NCBI GenBank assembly: GCA_945947155.1
Contig: CAMEXM010000007.1
Coordinates: 1 to 49,189 of the forward strand
DNA length: 49,189 nucleotides
Direction of reading: 5' to 3'
Origin: Polynucleobacter meluiroseus
GTDB taxonomy: Bacteria > Pseudomonadota > Gammaproteobacteria > Burkholderiales > Burkholderiaceae
Shown one piece after another: positions 1 to 8,754 of this stretch. The position numbers and the translations under genes are program-made. Below the pieces are notes generated by a model. It saw only the letters and a list, made by a program, of their open reading frames with translations, did no database searches and was not told where the DNA came from. The first letter of the stretch is position 1; each line of letters begins with the position of its first letter.

Positions 1-22
1 ACATGAGAACTTCACGACTCAT
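1..22 (-). CDS. nusA: NusA transcription factor, first 7 codons only
   Basis: The gene runs off the left edge of the window. Reading leftwards from the ATG at 22-20, the visible residues are MSREVLM, the usual NusA amino terminus in this group. The ATG overlaps the rimP TGA (ATGA), as expected for the conserved rimP-nusA-infB transcription operon, so translation is probably coupled. Nothing of the S1 or KH domains is visible. The call rests on the context and seven residues. Confidence 0.8.
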
Positions 23-510
23 GATTTTCTTCCTTTGAAATCAATGACAGGGACCAACCGAGTCTTATCGACCTCGGCAAGGGAAAACTCCAACTGAGAC
101 TCTGCACCATCGCTCGCCTCAAACAACAAACCAAACTTGGCATCGGGTGAATCAACGCTTCCAGCGATGAGCCCCTCCAATACCCCACGAAAATTCTTAC
201 GACCAGAAACTGCAATACGCAATTTCAGGTCAACCTCAAAACCCGCAAATCGCACAAAATCAGCTGCGCTTTTCACAGGGCGATCAAGTCCTGGGGACGA
301 GATCTCCAGTCGTTCATACGGAATATTTTCCACTGGCAAGGAGTAACTCAACTGGTGACTTACTTTTTCGCAATCCTCGACCGTGATTAAACGCTCGTAG
401 TCTTGGTTCTCAATCGTTACACGAAGCAAGCCTCCGGCTTCGCGCTCAATATCAACCAACGCGTAACCCAGATTTCCCAACTCGGCAGAAATAATCTGCT
501 GCTCTCGCAC
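19..510 (-). CDS. rimP: Ribosome maturation factor RimP
   Basis: RimP binds the 30S subunit and is needed for its late maturation. The protein is about 163 residues. Its N-terminal alpha/beta domain begins REQQIIS and carries the ALVDIE and LRVTIE strands; an SPGLDRP motif follows, then a C-terminal SH3-like half. A longer reading frame reaches ATG 561, but that codon lies inside a terminator hairpin (536-561). I therefore choose GTG 510, preceded by AAGGGG at 520-515. The stop overlaps the nusA start. The order scpB-rluB-rimP-nusA is typical for the group. The start codon is inferred; the family call is firm. Confidence 0.93.
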   Translation of the reverse strand: MREQQIISAELGNLGYALVDIEREAGGLLRVTIENQDYERLITVEDCEKVSHQLSYSLPVENIPYERLEISSPGLDRPVKSAADFVRFAGFEVDLKLRIAVSGRKNFRGVLEGLIAGSVDSPDAKFGLLFEASDGAESQLEFSLAEVDKTRLVPVIDFKGRKS

Positions 511-535
511 AACACCCCTTACTGCAAAAAATGGC

Positions 536-561
536 AAAAAAAAATGGGCTTCAAAGCCCAT
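536..561 (-). terminator. Rho-independent terminator after rluB
   Basis: On the minus strand a perfect inverted repeat, ATGGGCTT-TG-AAGCCCAT (561-544), is followed directly by nine T residues (544-536). It lies between the rluB stop and the rimP start. It should end or attenuate the scpB-rluB transcript, so rimP-nusA would need read-through or its own promoter. Confidence 0.8.
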
Positions 562-686
562 ATTCCGAACTACAGAACAGGCCAGCTTACGTTGATCGCA
601 ACATCAGCCGGTAAAACAGTACATTAAGCTACAACAGCGTAACTACGGGGAAGATTATAGCTGATTACGCCAAATCTTGAGTGAAA

Positions 687-2399
687 TCAGAAGCTTTCGC
701 TTGGATTTCGGGGTTTTCTGGGTCCTTTATTGAAGGGTTTACGTCCCTTAGGGGCGCCTCGCTTTGGTCCACCAGCCCCGGGTCCTTGAGGGGATTGTGG
801 GTTAAATGCGTGCCCATGATGGACTTTTTTGCCTCTTGCGCCCTGTCCTTGGCCCTGTCCTTGACCGCCCTGGCCTTGGCTACGACCTCTACCTGCTTGG
901 CCTTGACCACTAGCGCCAGGTTTTGCATTTTTACCTTGGTGCGTCAGTCCATGGTGCTGATTGGCCATGGTTAATGCTTCCCGCGAGCCCCAATACGAAA
1001 CCGAAGTTTGCATTGGATCTGGCTGGAAATCGTCGCCTCTGGATGGATTGGAATCGCCACGACCCGATTGATTGGAACGGCCCTTTTCACTCGCTTGGGG
1101 TACTTTGAGGCCAGCCGCTTTCATCAGTTGTGCAACGCCCTCATGTGGGATTTCTTCCCATTTGCCGCGGCGTAAGCGCGGGGGCAACAAAAAGATTCCA
1201 TAGCGGGTGCGAATCAGCCTCGAAACCGTATGGCCACTTGCCTCGAACATCCGGCGGACCTCGCGGTTGCGGCCTTCGGTTAAGGCCACGTGATACCAGC
1301 GGTTTGCGCCATCGCCACCGCCAGAAGCAAGGCGCAGAAAGCGGGCCTGTCCATCATCCAGCTGAATGCCTGTCTTTAACTGCGACTGCTGCTCATCACT
1401 GAGTTCACCCAAAATGCGGACAGCGTATTCACGCTCAACACCGTAACGGGGATGCATCAATCGATTAGCCAGTTCGCCTGAGGTTGTAAACAACAACAAA
1501 CCTTCGGTATTAAAGTCGAGTCGACCGACTGCAATCCAACGGCCTTGGCGCGGCTTAGGCAATCGATCAAAGACGGTAGGACGGCCTTCGGGATCAGCTT
1601 GACTGACAATTTCGCCCGATGGCTTGTGATACAAAATGACGCGCGGTGGCTTAGTCTGAATTTTGCGGTGCACTGCCTTGCCGTTAATACGTACTTGGTC
1701 GGTTGGACCAACCCGCTGACCAATGTGTGCCGGCATGCCATTGACCGATACCCGGCCTTGCACAATTAAATCTTCCATCTCGCGACGCGAGCCCATACCA
1801 ACATCGGCTAATACCTTGTGCAGCTTAACGGTGTCCTCATCGTCAGCGTCATCGTCTAGACCATCTAAATCAGACCACACCTCATCGCGCAAACTGAGCG
1901 GCAGCTCATCCACGTTCGTAAACTGCAAACTACTCATTTCATCGTCTGTGGGGCCGTCTAGATCATCGTGATCGTGCTGGCGATTGGTATTGCGCTCAAC
2001 GCCGGCGTGATGGGAGACTGCAATTTCATCCGAGGAGTTAGCTAAATCTGGATGAGCAATTTCAGCTTCAGGCGCATCCAGGGCCGCATCAAATTCCCCC
2101 GACACAACCGAGGCAAATAAGGCATCGCTTTGAGCAGGATCAAATGTGGGCTTTACTTTTTGTTCGCCCGGTGGGTGCGGTGTGCGCTCACCACCCTCTG
2201 GACGTGGCGGCCTATCCCCGCGGGGTTTACGGTTTTTAAACGGGTGTTTTCCAAAGCGGCGGGGGCGGCGCTCACCCTGCTCGCCAGTGGGTGCTTCGCT
2301 TTTATTCTCTGCAGTAGGAGCGCCTGAGTTGCCGTCGCTGCTAACCGGTGCGGTATTCAAATTGGGTGCTGCGGAATTGGTTTCGTTGGAAGAGGTCAT
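687..2399 (-). CDS. rluB: 23S rRNA pseudouridine synthase RluB-like
   Basis: RsuA/RluB-type enzymes make pseudouridine in 23S rRNA helix 80/loop regions. An S4 RNA-binding domain spans about residues 191-250. The catalytic domain follows, with the diagnostic [12 protein letters not shown] motif (catalytic Asp about residue 295) and the [10 protein letters not shown] motif near 376. At 570 residues it is far longer than a minimal RluB. About 185 N-terminal residues are acidic and disordered, and the last 130 are rich in Gly, Gln, Lys and Arg. Betaproteobacterial RluB proteins often carry such tails. The start overlaps the scpB stop (TAATG), implying coupling. Exact uridine specificity is inferred from context. 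Confidence 0.93.
   Translation of the reverse strand: MTSSNETNSAAPNLNTAPVSSDGNSGAPTAENKSEAPTGEQGERRPRRFGKHPFKNRKPRGDRPPRPEGGERTPHPPGEQKVKPTFDPAQSDALFASVVSGEFDAALDAPEAEIAHPDLANSSDEIAVSHHAGVERNTNRQHDHDDLDGPTDDEMSSLQFTNVDELPLSLRDEVWSDLDGLDDDADDEDTVKLHKVLADVGMGSRREMEDLIVQGRVSVNGMPAHIGQRVGPTDQVRINGKAVHRKIQTKPPRVILYHKPSGEIVSQADPEGRPTVFDRLPKPRQGRWIAVGRLDFNTEGLLLFTTSGELANRLMHPRYGVEREYAVRILGELSDEQQSQLKTGIQLDDGQARFLRLASGGGDGANRWYHVALTEGRNREVRRMFEASGHTVSRLIRTRYGIFLLPPRLRRGKWEEIPHEGVAQLMKAAGLKVPQASEKGRSNQSGRGDSNPSRGDDFQPDPMQTSVSYWGSREALTMANQHHGLTHQGKNAKPGASGQGQAGRGRSQGQGGQGQGQGQGARGKKVHHGHAFNPQSPQGPGAGGPKRGAPKGRKPFNKGPRKPRNPSESF
841..864. repeat. Tandem 12-base repeat in rluB tail
   Basis: Two adjacent copies of CCCTGTCCTTGG, the second ending in A, lie within the Gly/Gln-rich C-terminal coding region of rluB. 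Degenerate copies (CCTGGCCTTGG) follow to about 880. On the coding strand the array encodes GQGQ-type low-complexity sequence, so copy number may vary without breaking the frame. Confidence 0.6.
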
Positions 2400-3058
2400 T
2401 AATGATTTGGTGTGTTATCTAGCTTGGGCTGCGACTCGGCTTCTCGCCGATCTTCTGGGTTACCGCTCTCTTCCATGGTGATTACTGTCTCGACTGTAGC
2501 CGTTTGATCAAACTCAATCACGCCTTGGCCCAATGACTCAAATGTCGGTGCAGCATCTTCCAGTAAAGGCAGGCTTTGTAAATTAGGCAGACTCAAATCA
2601 TCGAGAAATTGTTTTGTGGTCGCATATAGGCCAGGGCGACCAATCGTCTCCTTGTGGCCAATGACCTCGACCCAACCACGGTCTTCGAGTTGTTTCATCA
2701 CATTACTGCTAACAGCAACGCCGCGGATCTCTTCAATCTCACCACGGGTGACGGGTTGACGATATGCAATGATAGCCAGGGTTTCCATCACCGCACGGGA
2801 ATACCGCGGCGGCTTTTCTGGGGTGAGTCGATCCAAGTACTCACGCATCGACAAGCGACTTTGAAAACGCCAACCCGTAGCGATGTGCACGAGCTCCATC
2901 CCTTTGCCTTGCCAGTCCCCCTGAATCGCCGTCAACACCGCTTCAATATCAGCTGGGCTGGTGTCATCCGTGAATAGGCGTGTGAGATCCATTGCGGTAA
3001 TGGGCTCTTGCGCGCACAAGAGGGCTGTTTCAATAACGCGTTTTTTGTGATCATCCAT
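2399..3058 (-). CDS. scpB: Segregation and condensation protein B
   Basis: ScpB is the winged-helix subunit of the SMC-ScpAB chromosome condensation complex. The 219-residue protein has the family core: an N-terminal helix-turn-helix region, then the hallmark [24 protein letters not shown] stretch (about residues 90-112) and the RPGLYATT segment near 142. The last 60 residues are acidic and variable. It is cotranscribed with rluB, whose ATG overlaps its TAA. No scpA gene is in the window. AAGG lies about ten bases before the start. Confidence 0.95.
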   Translation of the reverse strand: MDDHKKRVIETALLCAQEPITAMDLTRLFTDDTSPADIEAVLTAIQGDWQGKGMELVHIATGWRFQSRLSMREYLDRLTPEKPPRYSRAVMETLAIIAYRQPVTRGEIEEIRGVAVSSNVMKQLEDRGWVEVIGHKETIGRPGLYATTKQFLDDLSLPNLQSLPLLEDAAPTFESLGQGVIEFDQTATVETVITMEESGNPEDRREAESQPKLDNTPNH

Positions 3059-3281
3059 AAAATTCGGCCTTACAGGTCAAAGCCTGAGTGGCATAAAAAG
3101 GGCTATCCGTCATGGGTTGGGGTGTTCTCTAGTTGCTTCAGGCAATTGTCCAAGGTGACTTTGTGGGTCAGGAGTTAATTTGGACGCTCTTGTCTGAGCG
3201 GATGCGGTGTGGGAGAAACCCATCACATCAGGCAATTCTCACAATTCGCTCGCCAGTTGCCCCATTATAGGGGAGGCTGCC

Positions 3282-3287
3282 TACAAT
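3282..3287 (+). promoter_or_regulatory. Putative -10 element, leaderless start
   Basis: TACAAT ends six bases before ATG 3294, so transcription would begin at or next to the A of the start codon. A weak TTGCCC lies at 3257-3262 with a long 19-base spacer. No Shine-Dalgarno lies at the normal distance; the GGGGAGG near 3270 is upstream of the predicted transcript. Confidence 0.4.
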
Positions 3288-3293
3288 AGCCAA

Positions 3294-4193
3294 ATGGAAT
3301 TATTCACCCTGCCCCCGACCCCCAAGCCACATCGGCGTCATTTTTTAGGCCTTGCAACCGCAATAGCGGGGATCAGCGCCCTTGGATTGAGTGCCTGCGC
3401 GACTGTAAATACTAAAAAACCGGTGCTTGGCTTGGTTCTGGGTGCAGGCGCCGCGCGCGGCTTCGCCCACATTGGCGTGATTAAAGCCCTTGAAGCCCAA
3501 GGCATTTCTCCTCATTTGGTGGTTGGCAGCAGTGCAGGCAGCGTAATCGCTTCCCTCTATGCTTCAGGCCTGAGCGGGAACGACCTCAATCGCATTGCAC
3601 TAACTTTGGATGAAGCGGCAATTGCCGACTGGGGTCTACCGTTTGCCGGTCGATTTGGCGGGCTCATTAAGGGGGACGCACTTCAAGCCATGATTAACCG
3701 GGAAGTGAAAAACCGGCCCATTGAACAGATGCGTATGCCCTTGGGCGTGGTTGCAACCGATTTGCAATCTGGCAAAGGGGTGCTGTTTCGTCGGGGTGAT
3801 ACTGGCATAGCAGTACGCGCCTCCTGCAGTATTCCAGGGGTATTTCAGCCGACCACCATTCAGGGCCGAGAGTATGTCGACGGGGGTCTTGTTGCACCAG
3901 TGCCGGTGCAATACGCGAGGCAAATGGGTGCCACCGTAGTGATTGCCGTTTCTATTTCGAATGAGCCTGGCCAGCAAAATGCGAGCGGTACCTTAGGGGT
4001 GCTCCAGCAAACCATTAGCATCATGCAGCAAAGCATTAATAGCTACGAGCTGCAAAGCGCAGACATCGTGATTCAACCTAAGCTCCATCAAATCGGCGGA
4101 GCTGATTTTAAGGCGAGAAGTGCTGCGATACTGGCTGGGGAGATTGCCACTCAAGAAAAAATGGCACTGATAAAAGCGGCGCTTAGCGCTTAA
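3294..4193 (+). CDS. Patatin-like phospholipase lipoprotein
   Basis: This is a 299-residue RssA/NTE-type patatin, a Ser-Asp dyad lipid acyl hydrolase. The N-terminus has a twin-Arg (HRRHFLG) and hydrophobic signal ending in a lipobox-like LSAC, with Cys35 as the likely lipidated residue. The oxyanion loop GAGAARG covers residues 50-56. The nucleophile elbow GSSAG has Ser80, and the DGG motif has Asp196. All catalytic elements are present. An upstream frame extends to 3207, but the signal peptide argues for 3294. The gene converges on the NlpC/P60 gene with a 4-base overlap. Substrate is unknown. Confidence 0.88.
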   Translation: MELFTLPPTPKPHRRHFLGLATAIAGISALGLSACATVNTKKPVLGLVLGAGAARGFAHIGVIKALEAQGISPHLVVGSSAGSVIASLYASGLSGNDLNRIALTLDEAAIADWGLPFAGRFGGLIKGDALQAMINREVKNRPIEQMRMPLGVVATDLQSGKGVLFRRGDTGIAVRASCSIPGVFQPTTIQGREYVDGGLVAPVPVQYARQMGATVVIAVSISNEPGQQNASGTLGVLQQTISIMQQSINSYELQSADIVIQPKLHQIGGADFKARSAAILAGEIATQEKMALIKAALSA

Positions 4194-4825
4194 AACATCT
4201 GGGATTGTTTTTTAAACTTCTTCATTTCATTCATGAGGTTTTTGCGCTCCTGCTCGGAGAACTCATCGCTACCATCGAGGCGACGGGCGCCATCAAAACG
4301 CTTGTCCCAATAGATACTCGTCATATCATCGACCCGAATACTGGCGCCTTTGGAAGGCGAGTGAATGAATTTATTCTCACCGACATAAATTCCAACATGC
4401 GAGAAGGTCATGCGCATGGTATTGAAGAATACTAAATCACCAGGCTGTAAATCATCGCGCGTAATGGACTTTCCTACTTTGCTCATCTGCGACGATTTGC
4501 GTGGAATCAAAAAGCTCAGCTTGTCTTTGAAGACGTATGCAACGAAGCCGCTACCATCGAGGCCTGATTGCGGAATATCCATGTTCCAGCGATACCGCAC
4601 ACCAATCAGTTCCATTGCCTGATTAATCAAATTTTCAGAACGACCCGATACCGAATCCACCAGCTTATCTGCGGCACGAATGAAATACGCTTTACCCGCC
4701 TGCGTAAACGATTCGGTTGGCACTTCTTTGGCTTGCTCACCTGCGGCAATAGCGCTGCCAACCGCCAGCGAACAGACTATCGCCAGTGATCGGACCAAGG
4801 AGGAGGAGCTAAAAGAAAAAGGCAT
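4190..4825 (-). CDS. NlpC/P60-fold protein lacking the catalytic Cys
   Basis: A signal peptide (residues 1-28) precedes a C-terminal NlpC/P60 (peptidase C40) domain of about 130 residues. Family members cut peptidoglycan stem peptides with a Cys-His-polar triad. The GVRYRW, GDLVFFNT, SHVGIYVG (His143) and FIHSPSKG (His155) motifs are all in place. The usual DCSGF nucleophile motif instead reads DGSGF, with Gly91 encoded by GGT at 4555-4553. The frame is intact and the rest is conserved, so this may be a non-catalytic binding protein. A single sequencing error (T to G) is the alternative. There is no Shine-Dalgarno. Confidence 0.88.
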   Translation of the reverse strand: MPFSFSSSSLVRSLAIVCSLAVGSAIAAGEQAKEVPTESFTQAGKAYFIRAADKLVDSVSGRSENLINQAMELIGVRYRWNMDIPQSGLDGSGFVAYVFKDKLSFLIPRKSSQMSKVGKSITRDDLQPGDLVFFNTMRMTFSHVGIYVGENKFIHSPSKGASIRVDDMTSIYWDKRFDGARRLDGSDEFSEQERKNLMNEMKKFKKQSQMF

Positions 4826-4831
4826 TGCGCG

Positions 4832-4860
4832 AGTGTATCAAACTTTTGACAATTCACCAA
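4832..4860 (-). promoter_or_regulatory. Promoter of the NlpC/P60 gene, leaderless type
   Basis: On the minus strand TTGGTG (4860-4855), a 17-base spacer and TACACT (4837-4832) form a sigma-70-like promoter. Only CGCGCA separates the -10 from the ATG, so the transcript should begin at or within a base or two of the start codon. Confidence 0.55.
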
Positions 4861-4961
4861 CCCGGACGATTTATCTTAAGTCTTTGTTTATATTGGATAT
4901 TTAAGCGTAAAGTGGCAGTAAATTGCCTATTTTTTAGGCAGTGTTGTAACGGCATAGCGCA

Positions 4962-6659
4962 CTAGGTCATTTCAGCGGCAGTAAAGAGTTGCTTGGTATA
5001 AGCCTGCTTGGGATGCGCAATCAACGCTTCGGTTTCGCCAAACTCCACCACCTTACCTTCTTTTAAAACCATAATTTGATGCGACATCGCCCGAATCACC
5101 GCCAAATCATGGCTAATCATGAGGTAAGCCAGGTTGTACTTTTTCTGCAAGGCGGTCAGCAGTGCCAGCACCTGCTTCTGAATCGATACATCCAAGGCCG
5201 AGGTAGGTTCATCCAAGACCAAAATCTGGGGGCGCAATACCAGCGCGCGCGCAATCGCAATCCGTTGGCGCTGTCCTCCAGAAAATTCATGGGGGTACCG
5301 CTGCAAAGCCGATCGATCCAAGCCAACCTCTTTCAGCATATCGAGCACCCTGCCCTCGCGGTCAGTCGCCGATAGATTAGGAAAATGGACATCCAGTCCT
5401 TCAGAGACGATTTGCAGGACGGTCATGCGCGGCGAGAGCGATCCAAATGGATCTTGAAAAATCACCTGCAAGCTTGAACGCAGATCGCGTCTAGCTGCGG
5501 AGTCCAGCGCATGCCAATCACTACCGAGCACATTGACCGTGCCACCAACCTCGGCAGCTGAGTCACCCAGCAAACCCAAAATCGCCATGCCTAAGGTCGT
5601 TTTACCCGATCCAGATTCACCAATCACCCCAATGGTCTGTCCTTGCCGTAATTCAAACTGCACTTTTTTAAGCACGGTATGGCGCGGTGGTTTTTTAAAA
5701 AAGGATAAGGGCTGTAGAGGGTTCCCTGACTTTGATCCGGGATACGATACGTGGAGATTTTCGGTACTGAGTAACACGGGGGCTAGCGGCATTACGGGCA
5801 AGAGCTCACGTACCGGCTTACTGTTCACTAAGGCTGCGGTATACGTATTTTCAGGATGCTCAAAAACCTGCTGGGTGGCGCCGCACTCCATCAAATTGCC
5901 TTGATTTAAAACCGCGACACGCTCAGCAAAATGCCGTACTAAATTCAGGTCATGGGTAATCAGCAAAATGCTCATACCCTGATCGCCCTTCGCCTCGGCT
6001 TGCAGCTCGATGAGGAGTTCTAATATTTGCATCCGCAAGCTGACATCCAGCGCCGTAGTTGGCTCATCGGCAATTAACAGGCGAGGTTTGCATGCTAAGG
6101 CCATGGCAATCATGGCGCGCTGACGCTGCCCGCCTGAGAGTTGGTGCGGATACGAATAAAAACGGCGCTCTGGCTCAGGAATGCCGGTCTTACGCAGGAG
6201 CGCAATTGCTTTTTCAATGCACTCCGCTTTTGATGTGAGGGGGGCATGCACTAAGACCGCTTCGACAATTTGATTACCAATCGTAAACAGCGGATTTAAA
6301 GCCGTCATCGGCTCCTGGAAAATCATGGCAATGTCCCGCCCCCGAATCTCCCGAATGGCGGGCTCTGAGAGTGCGAGCAGATCAATCGATTGCGGCTCTA
6401 ATTGAGTATGCTTTGCACTAACGGGAGTCCAAATTAACTTTCCGTCTACTTTGGCGCCCTCTGGTAAGAGGCGCAACGGAGCCAAAGCAGAGAGGGTTTT
6501 TCCAGAGCCCGATTCACCAACCAGCGCCACACGCTCGCCAACACCAATATCCAAATTCAGATTTTTGACAGCAAACTTTTCACGCCGCCCGGATCCAAAT
6601 GAAATCGAGAGATTGTCGTATCGCAGCAAAGGGGTGGTTAATTTCAATTGATTACTCAT
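4962..6659 (-). CDS. yejF: Peptide ABC importer, fused double ATPase YejF
   Basis: This cytoplasmic ATPase energises the YejABEF oligopeptide importer. Two ABC modules are fused in 565 residues. The first has Walker A GESGSGKT at 48-55 and signature LSGGQRQR near 173. The second has another GESGSGKT near 344 and FSGGQRQR near 450. Each has a matching Walker B (LLIADEPT, ILVLDEPT), so both sites look competent. E. coli YejF is somewhat shorter; the linker between modules is expanded here. The start shares a base with the yejE stop (TGATG), and this is the last gene of the operon. Confidence 0.94.
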   Translation of the reverse strand: MSNQLKLTTPLLRYDNLSISFGSGRREKFAVKNLNLDIGVGERVALVGESGSGKTLSALAPLRLLPEGAKVDGKLIWTPVSAKHTQLEPQSIDLLALSEPAIREIRGRDIAMIFQEPMTALNPLFTIGNQIVEAVLVHAPLTSKAECIEKAIALLRKTGIPEPERRFYSYPHQLSGGQRQRAMIAMALACKPRLLIADEPTTALDVSLRMQILELLIELQAEAKGDQGMSILLITHDLNLVRHFAERVAVLNQGNLMECGATQQVFEHPENTYTAALVNSKPVRELLPVMPLAPVLLSTENLHVSYPGSKSGNPLQPLSFFKKPPRHTVLKKVQFELRQGQTIGVIGESGSGKTTLGMAILGLLGDSAAEVGGTVNVLGSDWHALDSAARRDLRSSLQVIFQDPFGSLSPRMTVLQIVSEGLDVHFPNLSATDREGRVLDMLKEVGLDRSALQRYPHEFSGGQRQRIAIARALVLRPQILVLDEPTSALDVSIQKQVLALLTALQKKYNLAYLMISHDLAVIRAMSHQIMVLKEGKVVEFGETEALIAHPKQAYTKQLFTAAEMT

Positions 6660-7681
6660 CAGCGCGCCCCCAATGCGGCACCGCTCTTACGGGAATCAAA
6701 TGCATCACGTAAGGCTTCGCCCATAAACGTCAGTAACAGCAGCGTTGAGACCAATACGACAAAGGTAGATAAGGAGATCCACCACGCATCCAGATTGCCC
6801 TTCCCTTGGGCCAGTAGCTCACCCAAACTCGGCGTGCCCGGAGGCACACCAAGACCAAGAAAGTCGAGGCTAGTTAAGGACAAGATCGCCGCACTCATAC
6901 GAAATGGCAAAAAGGTAATGACGGGCGTTAAGCTATTAGGCAAAATGTGGCGCCGCATGATTTGCATATTGGTTAAGCCCAAGGCACGCGCTGCGCGTAC
7001 GTATTCCAAGGCGCGATTGCGGAAAAATTCAGCGCGTACGTAGTCGGATAAACCCATCCAACTAAACGCAGCCAACAACACTACCAAAAGCCAAATGCTC
7101 GGAGTAAAAATCGAAGCAAAAATAATTAGCAAATACAACTCCGGCATCGCAGACCAAATCTCAATGGCGCGCTGAGTAACTAAATCGAACTTGCCGCCAA
7201 AAAACCCCATTAGTGCGCCCGTAATAATGCCGACCGTAACGCCCACAATGGTCAAAGCAAGGCCAAACAGGATGGATAAACGAAAGCCGTAAATTAAACG
7301 TGCCAACACATCGCGCCCACGATCATCCGTGCCGAGCCAGTTATCCATCGAGGGGGCCGCTGGATTGGGCGATTTCGCAAAGTAGTTGAGGGTTTCAAAA
7401 CTATAGGGAATCGGTGGATACACTGCCCAGTTCCCTTTGCTCGTGATGCTGCGCCGAATATCCGGATCCAAGAAATCCGTCGGCGTAGCAAAGTCACCGC
7501 CAAAAACGGTTTCGGGCTGGCTCTGCAGGATAGGGAAATAAAACTGACCCTGGTAGCGCACCACCAACGGTTTGTCATTGGCAATCAACTCGGCACATAC
7601 GCTAAGACCAAATAGAATCAAAAAGATCCACAAACTGGTGTAGCCCAACCGATTGGCTTTGAAGCGCTGCCACCGATTCAT
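6659..7681 (-). CDS. yejE: Peptide ABC importer permease YejE
   Basis: This inner-membrane permease of the DppC/OppC class has 340 residues, the length of E. coli YejE. An N-terminal membrane segment is followed by a long periplasmic loop (about residues 30-120) and five further helices. The DNWLGTDDRGRDVLARL motif precedes the transmembrane core. The ATPase-coupling EAA loop is seen as YVRAARALGLTNMQIMRRHILPN near residue 225. It overlaps the yejB stop by ATGA and the yejF start by one base. Confidence 0.95.
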   Translation of the reverse strand: MNRWQRFKANRLGYTSLWIFLILFGLSVCAELIANDKPLVVRYQGQFYFPILQSQPETVFGGDFATPTDFLDPDIRRSITSKGNWAVYPPIPYSFETLNYFAKSPNPAAPSMDNWLGTDDRGRDVLARLIYGFRLSILFGLALTIVGVTVGIITGALMGFFGGKFDLVTQRAIEIWSAMPELYLLIIFASIFTPSIWLLVVLLAAFSWMGLSDYVRAEFFRNRALEYVRAARALGLTNMQIMRRHILPNSLTPVITFLPFRMSAAILSLTSLDFLGLGVPPGTPSLGELLAQGKGNLDAWWISLSTFVVLVSTLLLLTFMGEALRDAFDSRKSGAALGAR

Positions 7682-8754
7682 GAACCACCCCCTGCGCCAA
7701 ACTGAATTCGTGGATCAACCAAGACATAGCAAATGTCAGAAATGAGTTTGGTAAAAAGACCAATCAAGGTAAAGAGGTATAGGGTGCCAAACACCACCGG
7801 ATAGTCTCGGCGCATTACCGACTCATAGGCCAACAAACCGAGTCCATCGAGCGTGAATAGGGTTTCGATCAGCAGTGACCCAGTAAAAAAAGCGCCCACA
7901 AAAGCGGCCGGAAAGCCGGTCACCAGTGGCAATAAGGCATTGCGAAAAACGTGCTTCCAGAGGACTTGTTTTTCACTCAACCCTTTTGCTCGCGCTGTCA
8001 GCACATACTGCTTACGAATCTCCTCTAAAAAGGAGTTTTTAGTCAGCATCGTAATCACAGCAAAACTACCGAGTACCGACGCCGTAATTGGTAGCACCAA
8101 ATGCCAGAGGTAATCGAGGACCTTCCCCATCATGGTTAGATCATTCCAGTTATCGGAAGTTAAGCCCCGCAATGGAAAGATTTGCAGAAAGCTACCGCCA
8201 CCAAAAACAACCAAAAGTAAAACACCCAGCACAAATCCTGGAATGGCATAACCCACCAAGATCATGGTGCTGGTGACCGCATCAAAGCGACTACCCTCAC
8301 GCACCGCTTTAGCAATACCCAAAGGAATGGAGATCAGATAACTAATAAAGAAAGTCCATAAACCAATGCTGATTGAGACCGGCAGCTTGGACACAATCAA
8401 TTGCCAGACACTTTGATGCTGGTAATAGCTCTGCCCCAAATCAAATTGCGCAAAGCGTTTGAGCATCGCAAAATAGCGCTCCAATGGCGGCTTATCAAAA
8501 CCGTATAAGGCTTTTACTTCAGCTAGACGCTCGGCATCGATGCCTTGGCGGCCACGGTAATTGCTACCGCTACCGGAGGACTCCGCGCCACTCACGGCGG
8601 CATCGCCCTTGCCTTTGAGCTCGAGCATTAACTGCTCCACTGGACCACCCGGAACAAACTGCACTACGGCAAACGTCAAGGTGAGGACGCCAAGCAAGGT
8701 TGGAATCATCAGCAAAATGCGTTTAATAATGTAGGAGAGCAGTTGACCGTTCAT
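7678..8754 (-). CDS. yejB: Peptide ABC importer permease YejB
   Basis: This is the DppB/OppB-class permease partner of YejE, 358 residues with six predicted membrane segments. It opens with the standard YIIKRILLMIPTLLGVLTL helix. A Gly/Ser-rich insertion (about residues 50-70) sits in the first periplasmic loop, as in other YejB proteins. The EAA loop (YVLTARAKGLSEKQVLWKH) lies near residue 255. Both ends overlap neighbours by four bases, so it is translationally coupled inside the operon. Confidence 0.95.
   Translation of the reverse strand: MNGQLLSYIIKRILLMIPTLLGVLTLTFAVVQFVPGGPVEQLMLELKGKGDAAVSGAESSGSGSNYRGRQGIDAERLAEVKALYGFDKPPLERYFAMLKRFAQFDLGQSYYQHQSVWQLIVSKLPVSISIGLWTFFISYLISIPLGIAKAVREGSRFDAVTSTMILVGYAIPGFVLGVLLLVVFGGGSFLQIFPLRGLTSDNWNDLTMMGKVLDYLWHLVLPITASVLGSFAVITMLTKNSFLEEIRKQYVLTARAKGLSEKQVLWKHVFRNALLPLVTGFPAAFVGAFFTGSLLIETLFTLDGLGLLAYESVMRRDYPVVFGTLYLFTLIGLFTKLISDICYVLVDPRIQFGAGGGS

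Noticed and set aside
511..561. N-terminal extension of RimP from ATG 561
   Set aside because: The codons are part of a terminator hairpin and T tract and give a Phe-rich stretch absent from RimP proteins.
3136..3240. Direct repeat TCAGGCAATT in the scpB-patatin gap
   Set aside because: Two ten-base copies about 90 bases apart without symmetry or promoter context could be chance.
3207..3293. Upstream in-frame start for the patatin-like gene
   Set aside because: It would place 29 polar residues before the signal peptide and lacks a ribosome site.
4924..4940. Small hairpin TGCCTA-TTTTT-TAGGCA as a terminator for yejF
   Set aside because: The stem is only six pairs and no T tract follows on the minus strand, so termination is not supported.
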